The translations under genes were made by a program, and so were the position numbers. Shown here one piece after another: positions 1 through 12,000 of a DNA stretch of 33,316 nucleotides. The DNA is taken from positions 1-33,316 of the forward strand of contig JANSXP010000074.1 of assembly GCA_024742875.1 (NCBI GenBank). Reading direction: 5' to 3'. How positions within the stretch are numbered: the first letter of the stretch is position 1; each line of letters begins with the position of its first letter. Under the pieces are notes generated by a model. It searched no databases. It was given only the letters and a program-made list of their open reading frames with translations, and was not told the DNA's origin. This DNA is from Planctomycetaceae bacterium. Its GTDB lineage: Bacteria > Planctomycetota > Planctomycetia > Planctomycetales > Planctomycetaceae.

Positions 1-3000
1 AGTCGCTGGCTCACTGCCAGTTTCGGTTGGCTGATCGTTCGTCTGCTGATCGGTCGGCGTTTCGTCCGTCAGCTGATCACCAGCGGTGGTCTGCCCGTCA
101 GTCGTGTCGTCAACGCCACCGTCTGACGGCACGTCGCTGCTTACGTCTTCCGCCGCAGAGATCACCACCTGAGCCAGAGCTTCCGGTGTGACCTCATCTG
201 GCGTGACTCCTACCAGGCGAATACTGTCCTGTGAATTCAGATGGAGTATGGCATGTCCCTGTCCGTCATCACTGACGGTCAGCGATTCCGCGGTGACAGG
301 GGTGCCACTGTCACTTGTCACAGCGGTGACATCGATCAAATCGTGATGCCCGTTGGCTGCGGACAAGTCCAGGCCTGCCACGGAAATCTGGCCCAAGCCG
401 TCGGGGATCACAAGCGTGTCACGACCTGAAGAAAGCGTGACCAGCTCAATTTCCTCAAACTGAACCCGATCAGTTCCCTGGACTACTTCCCCGGATTCGG
501 GAGAGCTGTCGCTGTAGGAAACAGTGACGCCTCCGGCGACCTGGGAGACATCAAGCTCATCCACTTCCAGATTTGCATCATCTCCGCCATCGATTTGATC
601 GTTGCCAAACTGATTCTGCAGCACAAATCTGTCGCTGCCGGATTCTCCGTAAACCGTGTCGTGACCTGCGCCTCCGTTCAGGACGTCGTCACCCGTGCCA
701 CCGAGGATGACATCATTGTCATCGTCTCCGTGGATGGTGTCCGCCCCTTCTCCGCCGAACAGCTGGTCACCGCCGTCACCGCCGGAGATAACGTCGTCAC
801 TCATCCCGCCTTCCAGCCGATCGAATCCTGCGCCACCGGACAGGGCATCGCTGCCATCCAGTCCCAGGACAATGTCATCGCCAGCGTCGGCCAGAATTTC
901 GTCCTGCCCGTCGCCACCGGTGGCAAAGTCGTCGCCTTCACCGGCAACGATCAGGTCATCGCCTACTCCACCTTCCAGAATGTCGGCATCTGCACCGCCG
1001 AAGAGCGTGTCGTTTCCGGCACCGCCAATCAGCAGGTCGCTCTCGTCGCCTCCGCCGAGCGTGTCGTTTCCATGACCGCCAATCAGCTGGTCGCTGCCCT
1101 GGCCTCCGCTGAGGATGTCGTTTCCGTCATTGCCCTGCAGCACGTCATTTCCGGAACCGCCATCAAGAATATCATGACCGTCTCCGCCGCCGAGTGTATC
1201 GTCCCCGTCTCCGCCGAAGACCGTGTCGTCTCCGGTGCCGCCGAACAGCGAGTCATTTCCGGACTGGCCGTCGACCGAATCATTGCCGGGGCCGCCGTCG
1301 ACAAGGTCATGACCATCTCCGGCACGCACAATGTCATTTCCCGAATCGCTGACAATCGTCTCATCAATTGCCGTTCCTTCAATGGTGTCGCTGAGTGGTG
1401 TGCCAATCTGTTCAGAGGCCGGTATGCCCATGGCGGCCAGCATGTCGTCATCCACTGAGTCCGCAGGGATCCCTGCCAGCGTGAGCGACTGCCCCCGCGG
1501 GAAGTTCAGGACTGCGTCTCCGGCCGAATCCGCAGTGACCCGGACGGCGGACGTTCCAGCCGGTCGTCCGGCCAGGTCGGTCATCGCGGAGACATCCAGC
1601 AGGTCGCCCGGTGCGCCAGACCCATCAGGCTGGATGTCCGGAAGTCGAAATCCGCTCACACGATTTGATCCGGAAGCATCGTTCAGGACAATGGTGTCCT
1701 GTCCGCTGCCGAGTGCAATCTCCTCGATTTCGCTGAACGTGGCCGTGCCGTTGCTGCCGAAGACCTGTCCACTGCCGTCTGCGGAGTCCGTCAGGTCCAC
1801 GGTCAGGCCATCGACACCTGCCGACAGGTCGAGAGTGTCTCCCGAGATTTCTTCGGCCGTGCCCCCCACGATGATGTGAGTGCCATCCAGATCTGTCACC
1901 TGGAACGTATCGTCACCGCCTTCACCATGGAGCTGGTCTGCCCCCGAAGATGTCAGCAGGGTGTCATTGCCGGCCCCGCCTGTCAGGATGTCGTCGCCCA
2001 GGCCACCGTCGAGCTGATCGTCTCCGGATCCGCCCAGCAGTTCATCGTTCCCGCTGCCGCCGTGCAGCACATCATTGCCTGTGCCTCCATCCAGAAGATC
2101 GTCACCCGCGTCACCGGACAGACTGTCGTCGCCCATTTGTCCGTAGAGATGGTCGCCGCCCTCGCCGCCCGACAGGCTGTCTCCGCCCGCCAGTTCGAAT
2201 ATCACGGACTGGTCGCCTTCCACGTCGGTCAGTACTTCGAGCACTTCACCGGTTTCCGGCGCCGTGATCGCCCAGTTCTGTGAGGCATACCCGGTCAGGT
2301 TGAGACTTTCCCCGGCGGCCAGACTCTGGGGTGGTTCCAGTTCACCGCTCTGTGTAATGGCCTGCAACTGGATCGGCTCTCCGGAGGAATTCTGCAGCTG
2401 GAATGACACGGGGGACATGTCGTCGCTCGTGCTGGGGAACATTGCCGCATGCAACACACCGGAATCGCCGTACAGTGTGTCATTACCCACGCCACCGTCA
2501 ATCGTGTCGCTTCCCGCGCCACCGGAAGCCAGGTCGTCACCATCGCCGGCGGCAACAGCATCATTGCCACTGCCGGCGTGGATCAGGTCGTTCCCGGAGC
2601 CGCCGATCAACTGGTCGTTGCCGGAACCCGAATCGATCACAATGTCGTCGCCCGCTCCACCGTCACTGAGGTCATCTCCGGCCCCGCCCTGCAGACGGTC
2701 CTCCCCGGACCCGCCAGTCAGTTCGTCTGCACCTGTGCCGCCGAACAGTCGGTCATTGCCTGGGCCACCGTCGACGAGATCACTGCCCGCTCCGCCGAAC
2801 AGAGTGTCACCGCTTTCTCCGGTGTCGCGGAGGGTGTCATTCCCAGCCCCGCCGAGCAGCAGGTCCTCCCCGGCTCCTCCGTCAAGCGTATCGTCGCCTT
2901 CTGCTCCATCCAGAACATCGGCTGCGAATGCCGGGTCATCTGTGCCGTCGTCTCCCCGCAGCACGTCGTTGCCGGCCCCGCCGTGAAGTGCGTCCTGTCC

Positions 3001-6000
3001 GGCTCCGCCGTCGAGAACGTCGTTGCCGTCGCCACCGGCGAGCGTGTCCTCACCATGGCCACCGGAGAGCACATCATCACCGGATTCGCCGTCAAGAGTG
3101 TCCGCTCCCTCGCCGCCATCCATAGTGTCCAGGCCAGAGCCGCCGAGCAGCACGTCACTGCCATGTCCACCCAGAAGTGTGTCGCTGCCTTCGCCGCCGA
3201 ACAACTGATCCGCTCCATCGCCTCCGTCAAGGCTGTCACCACCACTGCCACCGAACAGGCGATCCGCCCCGGCACCTCCGCTGAGCGAGTCGCTGCCTTC
3301 ACCTCCTTCGGTGCGATCGTCGCCGTCACCGCCGGAAAGCTGGTCATCTCCCGCGCCGCCGGACAGTTCGTCATGCCCGGTTCCGCCGTCGACGACATCA
3401 TTGCCGTCCCCGCCTTCAAGCACATCATTCCCGGCGTCTCCGGCAAGCTGATCCGCTCCGTCGCCTCCCGCGATGCTGTCGTTGCCAGCACCACCGCTGA
3501 CGGTGTCATCTCCTGCTCCACCGTCCACCACGTCGTTGCCGGATCCTCCGAAGACGAGGTCTGCTCCCTCGCCACCGTCCAGGGTGTCGCTGCCGTCTCC
3601 GCCATCGAGCAAGTCGTTGCCAACCCCGCCCGACAGGACATCATTTCCTGTTCCGCCGTCGAGGCTGTCATGCCCGGCGCCACCGTCCAGGGTGTCGTCG
3701 CCAACTCCGCCGGAAAGCGACTCATCGCCCGCCCCACCTGCCAGCACATCATCACCTGACGAGCCGTCGATCTGTGAGGCCGGAAAACCCATAGCCACGA
3801 GTGCGTCGTGCTGCTGAACGCTTTCAACAGGAGTGTTGGCCAGTGTCAGTGATTCACCGTTGGGAAATGTCAGGATGGCGTCGCCACTGTCGCTAACAGA
3901 GACAACAATCTCACCTGCGCCAATCGGACTGCCTGTACTGCTGACAAGGTCGCCCGGCAGGAACTGATCGCCGGGTATCCAGCTGCCATCGGCCTGCTGA
4001 ACGGGGGCCTTGAACCCGGCCAGCGTCTGGCTGGAGAATCCAGCGCCAAGCTGGATCTCACTCTCCATCTGTGGCAGGTTAATCTCCTCCACGTTAGAGA
4101 ATGCCGCCGTGTGCACACCATCGCTGATCGTTCCCGATCCAGCGCCGTCTCCTGACAGGTCGACTGTTACCGCAGACGACAGGAATGAGAGGTCCAGCGT
4201 GTCGATGTCGTCGCCTCCATTGATCGTGTCGCTGCCAAAGCCGTCCGAAAGCTGAATCGTATCGTTCCCGCTGCCGCCGAGGATGATGTCATCGCCCGTG
4301 CCGCCATCAATCACATCGGCACCGTCACCGCCGTCGATGGAGTCGTGACCGTGCCCACCATCGATCATATCGCCGCCGTCCGCCAGCAGAGGGTGCGCGG
4401 ATTGACCACCGAAAATGGTGTCGTCCCCTTCCCCTCCGGAAATGGTGTCCGCTCCCGAGCCTCCATCAAGGAAGTCATTTCCGGTTCCACCGTCGAGCAT
4501 GTCATCGCCGCTTCCGGTGTCCACAATTCGGTCATTGCCGCTGCCTCCCAGCAGCGTGTCATCGTCCCCGCCGCCGTCGATGGTGTCATCACCGGTTCCG
4601 CCGTCGATGAAGTCTCGACCAGAGTCGGAATCTCGCTGCGGGGCATCGCCGTGCAAAGTGTCGTTGCCGGCACCACCGTCGATGGTGTCGTCGCCGGCAC
4701 CGCCAAACGCAGCGTCATCCCCCGCGCCAGCACTGATCGTGTCATTTCCAGCACCAGTGTCGATGGTTTCATCGACATCAGAACCAATGGCCGAGTCACT
4801 CCCGCCTGATCCTTCCAGTGATGACGCAGGAATTCCCATCGCCACGAGTGTCGCGTTATCGGGCAGACCTTCCGCGGCTGCGTCTGTCAGACGCAGCGTT
4901 TCACCACCCGGAAATGACAGTAACAGGTCGTTGCCGTCTGCCGCCGTGATGACGTCAGCCGTGCCCACTGGACTCCCGTTCGCATTGGTGACTGCTGAGA
5001 CATCCAGGGTGTCTGTGGATTGCAGCGTTCCGGTATCATCGACCTGGGGTATCTGAAAACCTGTCAGTTCCATGGGAGTGAAATCTGCGGTCAAAGTCAC
5101 CGTCGTTTCTGCGGCAGGTAGTGTGATGTGCTCCACATCGCTGAACGTCAGGTCACTGTCCTGTCCGACAATAGCCCCTCCTCCCTGTCCGATGGTGACC
5201 GCCTGAGGGGAATCGATGCCGGAAGCGTCGATGCTGTCGTAACCGTCGCCTCCAATGATCGTGTCGTTTCCGGCGTCATTCAGGACAAGGAAGGTGTCGT
5301 CCCCTTCGCCACCATCCAGCATGTCGTCCCCTTCGCCTCCACTAAGAACATCGTTGCCATCTCCCGCTGAAATGGTGTCGCTGCCGGTTCCACCGCTGAT
5401 GGTGTCATTTCCAGCACCGGTTGTGATGGTGTCGTCTCCTGCACCACCATCGACCGTGTTGTTGCCATCGCCGGCGTTGACGGTGTCATTGCCGGTTCCG
5501 GCATCGATGGTGTCGTTGCCGGATCCGGCCGTGACGGTGTCATCTCCGCCGCCGGCATTGACCGTGTTGTCGCCATCACCGGCATTGACCGTTTCGTCGG
5601 CGTCGGTCGCCGTGACGGTGTCATCGCCAGTACCCGCTTCGATCTGAGCAGCGGGTACGCCGATGGCGATGAGCGCATCTTCGGTGAGTGCCGCCGGATC
5701 AACGCCAACGAGCTTGAGCGTTTCGCCGTTGGGGAAGCTCAGCACGGCGTTCCCGCTGCCATCATCGGCGACAGCGACGTCATCTGTGTTCACGGGGCTG
5801 CCATTGGCATTGGTGATTCCGCTGGTGTCCAGCATGTCGGTGACGGTAAACGTACCGTCGCCGTTGTCGACAGGAGCCGTGAAGTTGCTGATCGATCCAA
5901 TGGCGAAGCCATCTTCGAGAGTAACCGTGTCGTTGCCAGGACCCAGTGCCACATGCTCCATCTCAGCAAAGTCAGCCGCCGAGGTTCCATTGGTGATGGA

Positions 6001-9000
6001 TCCTGCCCCGTCGCCGGACAGCGTGACAGTCTGGTCACCGGCCGCCAGGTCAGCGCGGAGCGTGTCTACGCCTTCGCCGCCAGTGATGGTGTCGTTGCCG
6101 TACTCGCCGTTGAGCCAGACGGTATCGTCACCCATTCCACCGATGATGGTGTCATCACCTGTGCCGGTTTCGATCGAATCATTCCCCTCCCCGCCGTCGA
6201 GCGTGTTGTTGCCGCTGCCGCCGAGGATGGTGTCGTTGCCTGTTCCACCAGAGACTGTGTCGTCGCCCGCACCACCGCTGATGACATCGTCACCGGCACC
6301 GCCGTCAAGGATGTCATCACCCGAACCCGCCGTGACACTGTCGTTTCCACCGCCGGCATGGACCGTGTTGTTGCCTTCACCGGCGTTGATCGTCTCGTCG
6401 GCGTCGGTGGTCGTGAGGGTGTCATCGGCTGACGTGCCCTCCACCTGTGCAGCCGGAACTCCGATCGCAACCAGGGCGTTCTCGGTGAGTGCGGCCGGGT
6501 CAACACCGATGAGCGTGAGGGTTTCTCCATTGGGAAAGCTCAGCACGGCGTTGCCGCTGCCATCATCGGTTACAGAGACGTCGTCAGTGTTCACAGCGCT
6601 ACCGCTGGCATTGGTGATGCCACTGGTGTCCAGTCTGTCGGCGATGGCAAACGTACCGTCTCCATTGTCGACAGGAGCTGTGAAGTTGCTGATCGATCCG
6701 ATGGCAAAGCCGTCTTCCAGAGCAAGGGTGTCGTTACTGGCGCCGAGCAGGATACTCTCCAGTTCAACAAATGTTGCATGAGATGTGCCATTCGTCACAG
6801 AGCCGCTGCCACCGCCTGACAGCGTGATCGTCTGATCACCGGCTGCCTGGTCCAGTTCCAGCACGTCGTAGCCATCACCCGCGTTGATGGTGTCGTTGCC
6901 GTACTCGCCGGTTAGGCGAATAATGTCATTGTCGTACTCGGAGTTGATGATGTCGTCCCCGTCCCCACCGTCGATGATGTCGTTGCCGAGGAAGCCCCAC
7001 AGCGTGTCATCGCCAGCACCGCCGTAGATAGTGTCGTTGTCCAACCAACCAGAGACAGTGTCATCGCCGTCGCCGGCATAGATCACATCGTGACCGCGTC
7101 CACCGTGCAGGTTGTCATCTCCTGCTTCACCGTGAATTGTGTCGTCGCCCCAGTCTCCTTTGACAATGTCGTCGCCATCACCGGCATAGATCGTGTCGTG
7201 TCCTCGCTCGCCATTCAGGTAATCGTGGCCGTCGCCGCCATGGATCTCATCGTCGCCGTTGCCGGCAAAAATAGCGTCATGGCCACTGTGGCCGTGGATG
7301 ACATCGTTGCCGTCATGACTGGCGATTTCGTCTCCGTGCTCTGTGCCGGTCAGGACATCGTCTCCGCCAGTACCATCCTGGCGGCTGCTGGCAAATCCCA
7401 TTGCTTCCAACTGTTCCGGTGAGCTGACCTCGTTGGGATCCACACCAACGAGAGTCAGCACCTGGCCTGTATGAAACGTCAGTGTCGTATGTCCGTCGTC
7501 GTTCGTACCAACTTCAATGTTGCTCGTGTTTGGCGTTGGTCCAGTCCATGGGGTGAGTGGCGTGGCGATGAACGTGTCTCTGCCGGTGAAGGTTCCGTCG
7601 CCATTGTCAATCGGTGGACGGAAACCGCTGATGGTGGGCATCCTGGAGCCACCGCGCAGGACAATCGTGTCGTTGTGCTCGCTCAGGATCAGGTGCTCCA
7701 TTTCAAAGAAGACGGTGGAATCGGTGCTGTTTGAGTAGGTGCCGCTCCCGTTGTTCTGCAGAGTGACTGTCAGGCCTTCCGAGGCCGCACGCAGGTCCAG
7801 AGTATCTCCACTGACTTCGTTCGTTTCACCACCGATCAGAACGTTGTTTCCGGCGGCATAAATCAGTGTGTCGTCGCCGTCCTGTCCCGAGGCCCAGTCA
7901 TCACCTGTTCCCACATCAATGAAGTCATCGTCACCGCCCGTGACGATGCGGTCGTTACCCGCTCCCCCCAAAACACTGTCCTGCCCCTGACCGGTCGTGA
8001 TGTTGTCGTTTCCATCTTTGGCTGAGATCGTGTCGTCAGTGTTGCTGCCATAGATCGTGTCTTCCCCGTCGGTTCCCGCCAGACTTCCCCCTTCATCACT
8101 CGCTTCGATGATGTTGCCAGGAATGCCAATCGCAATCAGCATCTGTTCGGATTCAAGAGCGTCTGCCGGTGTGCCTGCCAGCAGCAGTTGCTCTCCGGAT
8201 GAGAATGACAGTAGTGCGTCACCATTTTCATCAGCGGAAACACTGACGTCGGCCGTGGTTGTGGGGCCACCCGTGTTGTTGGTCAGCGTGCCAACGTCAA
8301 GGTGACTCCTGGTTCGCAGAGATCCGTCGTCCAGTTCCAGCGGCAGGACAAAACCGCGAACACTGGTTATTTCAAAGCCATCTGTCAGCACCAGTCGATC
8401 ATCCCCCTTGCTCAGCACGATGTGTTCAATTTCGGAGAAGCTCGAATCAGAAGCCCAGTTGCTGGCATGTCCACTGCCTCCAGGCATCAACGTGATCGTC
8501 TGCATTCCAAGGGCATGCTCGAAACTCAGAGTGTCGCCCTCGACTTCTCCTTCCTCCCCACCTTCGATATCGTCTCGGCCGTACACCGCGTGAGCGTAGA
8601 CAGTGTCGTCGCCGCTGCCACCACGGATGACATCGTGTCCCCAGCTGCCGTGGATGATGTCGTTGCCATCGCCGCCAGACAGGTAGTTGTCACCGCGGAA
8701 CCCGTCGACAATGTCGTCTCCAGCGCCACCCAGGACAACATCGGCGCCCCAGTCTCCAAACAGGTCGTCATTGCCATCGCCACCGTCAATCACGTCGCGA
8801 CTACTGGACCCATGAAAATCGTCGTCAATCTCGGAGCCGGTCATGACGTTTGACGGGATCCCTGCGGCCGCCAGTTTGGCTGGTGAGTCGAGATCGGAAA
8901 CAGTGACGCCTGTAAGCAGGAGTGTGTCCCCCGTAAAGAATGTCAGCAGTGCATTGCCGTTGCCGTCGTCAGTCACAGTGGTGTTGTCCACTGTCGCTGC

Positions 9001-12000
9001 CACGCCATCTGCAGACGTCAGTGCCGTGACATTGACTCTGTCGTGGCCAGCAAAAGTGCCGTCTCCGTTATCTGTCGGAGCACGGAAATTGCCAATGGAT
9101 GCGATGCTGTAACCTGGTCGCAGCAGCACATGGTCGTCGTGTTCACTCAATTCAATGTGTTCGATCGCTGAGAACTGAATCGTTCCGCCATCGCCCTGAG
9201 TGTGTCCCTCGCCATCGCCAGTGAGAAAAACGGTCTGAGGACCAGGGGCAAAATTCAGATGCAGGGTGTCGCCACGGATCTCCCCTGCGTCGCCACCACT
9301 GACGACGTCATCGTGAAAATCCCCGCTCACCCAAATGGCGTCGTCACCAGCGCCTCCGTCGATGACGTCATTGCCTCGCTGACCGTAGATGTTGTCGTTT
9401 CCGTCGCCACCATTGATGACGTCATCGCCGTTGTCACCATAAACGTAATCATGTCCGGCGCCGGCGTTGATGGTGTCATGGCCAGCCAGCCCCGAAATTC
9501 TCTCCGAATCACTGGTGCCGTCGATTTGCTCTGCGGCCTCTGTGCCGGTGTGGACACTGCCTGGCACGCCGATGGCGAGCAATGCCGCGTCGCTGCTGAT
9601 GCTGGCCGCGTCCACCCCGATCAGTTTCAGCGTTTCGCCATTGGGAAAGGCGACGATGGCATTGCCGGATCCATCATCAGTGACCGTCATGTCGGTGATT
9701 GTGATGGGGCCGCCGGAAGCGTTCGTCAGCTCTCGCACGTCCAGTCGGTCGACGGACTCGAGAGATCCATCCTCGAGAACTTCCGGAGCAGTGAAGTTCT
9801 GCACAGACCCAATTTCAAAACCGGGAGTCAGTGCCACAATGTCCCGGTTTTCACTCAGGACAATGTGCTCAATCTCCGCAAAAGTCGCGTCGGAGTGCCC
9901 ATTCCAAAGACGGCCGGATCCTGCGGCTTCCAGAGTCACACGCTGATGACCGTCCGCCAGTTCCAGATGCAGAATGTCGCCCGTCGTTTCGCCCGTCTCT
10001 CCGCCGACAATTGTATCACGGCCATACTGTCCGCTCTGCCACAGGTGGTCGTCACCAGACCCCGCATCAATGGCATCGTGCCCGTCGCCACCAACGATGT
10101 GGTCATCGCCATCTCCGGAGTTAACCGTATCGTCTCCCTTGCCGGCCCAGATGCTGTCATTTCCGGCTCCGCCTTCAATGGTGTCCTGGCCGTCGCGTCC
10201 GTAGATTAGGTCGTTCTCGTCGGTGCCGGTGAGCGTGTCGTCACCATCCCCCCCGTTGAAGGCAGGTGGCCCAAAGCCGATAGCCTGCAGCGCCTGCGAA
10301 CTCAGGCTCGATTCATCGACGCCGATTAGAGTCAACGTCTCGCCATTGGAGAAGTTCAGTACGGCGTTGCCGTTGCCATCGTTGCCGACAGTCACGTCGA
10401 CGACGTTCACAGGATATCCGTACTGATTATTGAGTGCCGTCACATCAAAAGTGTCTGTCGCCGTGAACGTGCCATCTCCATTGTCGACAGGGGCGGTGAA
10501 ATTCAGCAGCGTGCCGCTGCCACCGTTTTCGATGGCGATTGTGCTCGGGGTGTCACCCAGCCGGATGCGTTCCACAGCCGTAAACGTGGCGGTCGACGTG
10601 CCGTTGGAAATGGTGCCGGCATCTGCGGCCGTCAGACGGACCGTCTGATTCCCCGCCGCCTGGGTCAGATCAATCAGGTCGCCATCGGTTTCGTCATTAC
10701 TGCCACCGTTGATGGTGTCATTGCCGTACTCTCCCACAAGGAGAATCGTGTCGTCATGTGATCCCGCGTTGATCGTGTCGTCGCCAAGGCCACCCTCGAC
10801 GGTGTCGGTGCCGCGTTCTCCATTTAGAGTGTCGTCTCCAGCCCCACCCGTCAGGGTGTCAGCGCCCCAATGGCCCCACAGTTGATCATGGCCTTCGCCT
10901 CCATCAACAATGTCATCGCCTTTTCCACCAAAGACAACGTCGTCTCCGTCACCGGCGTAAACGATGTCGTTGCCATCCTGTGCCTGCAGAGTGTCATTGC
11001 CCGCTCCGCCATCAATGGTGTCGTTGCCGCTTCCCGCCCAGACAGCGTCGTCACCGTCTCCCAGCAGGACGGAATCGTTTCCGTTTCCAGCCCGAACAAT
11101 GTCATTGCCGGCGCCCGCATCAATGGTGTCGTTGCCGAGGAATGTAGTGATGTCGTCGTCACCGTCCCGACTGACGATCGTCGCGTCCGGGTTTCTCGAG
11201 GTAATGACATCGTTGCCGCTGCCCGTGCTGACGTTTTCGACATCGGAGATCGTGTTGCCCAGGCCGTCGGTTCCGTTCCACAGACTGACGGTCACGTCTG
11301 TCGACTCGAATTCCGTTCCCATGACTTCGTAGGTATCAGACCCGGAGCCACCATTAAGCGTATCCGCACCCGCGCTGACGACCAGCACATCATCCCCGTC
11401 GCCGCCATTCAGAATGTCGTCTCCGGTGCCACCGTCCAGCAGGTCGTTACCAATGCCCGCACTGATTGTGTCTGCGCCATCACCACCGCGGATAACGTCG
11501 TCATTGGAGCCATCCGCCGCATCATTGCCGTCGACAAGATCCCCGTCGACATCCCCCGAATAGGCGGCGTCGATCACGTCATCACCACTCGTTCCTTCGA
11601 CCACGCCCGCTTCGAGGGTGCCCTCAAAAGACTGGCTCGACTGGACCAGCGTTTCGATCGCACCCACTGCGGTCTCCAGGTCCCAGTCTCCCCCAAGGGC
11701 TGAAGATCCGGTCAGGTCGTCGGAGGCAGAGATATCCGCTTCGGTCAGGCCGGCCAGATCTTCAATAAACGCCTGCCCAACAGCGGTTTCCGCCACGTTG
11801 CAGCCGTACAGCAGAATGTCGGCCTCTGCGCTCATCGCGGAGCCAATCTGCCGCAGCGCATCCTGCTGGTCGTCCGTCATTTCGCCAGTGAGAGTGCCAT
11901 TGCCCAGTTGCAGTTCCCCATCGCTGCCGTGAGAGATGATGTGAATCGCGTCCACGTCGCTGCGTTCTGCCATCGCATCAGCCATCTGGGTCAGGCCATC

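Larger units (their letters stand above)
155..10688 (-). repeat. Eleven copies of a ~142-residue spacer module between RTX arrays
   Basis: Approximate copies, in protein order: 10256-10688, 9560-9985, 8850-9275, 8117-8540, 7385-7809, 6445-6873, 5645-6071, 4820-5245, 3775-4208, 1414-1842 and 155-562. Each starts with a D-x-L-x-L strand after an RTX array, then a T-x-x-x-G-x-G-x-x-x-N segment, a 'F.E.E.I.L' strand, 'NFTAPVDNGDGTF' or a variant, 'LDVS..TNA.GSPV', 'DDGSGNAVLSFPNGETL.L.GV', and ends in 'AL.AIGVPA'. Length is nearly constant (about 425 bp) while the RTX stretches between copies vary from about 270 to 1,930 bp. Early and late copies are diverged; copies six and seven are nearly identical. 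I do not recognise it as a named domain; a beta-sandwich is plausible. Confidence 0.8.

Noticed and set aside
595-11703. Many long open frames on the plus strand (for example 595-1458, 2449-3759, 9202-10209, 10870-11703)
   Set aside because: They are codon-aligned antisense shadows of the minus-strand RTX gene. Complementing GGxGDD codons gives repetitive Val/Ala/Ser-rich sequence with no stops. They lack ribosome sites and recognisable domains.
155-12000. CRISPR-like or satellite DNA interpretation of the repeats at 1-12 kb
   Set aside because: Periodicity is in units of nine codons with degenerate third positions, within one open frame. This is protein-level RTX repetition rather than direct DNA repeats with spacers.
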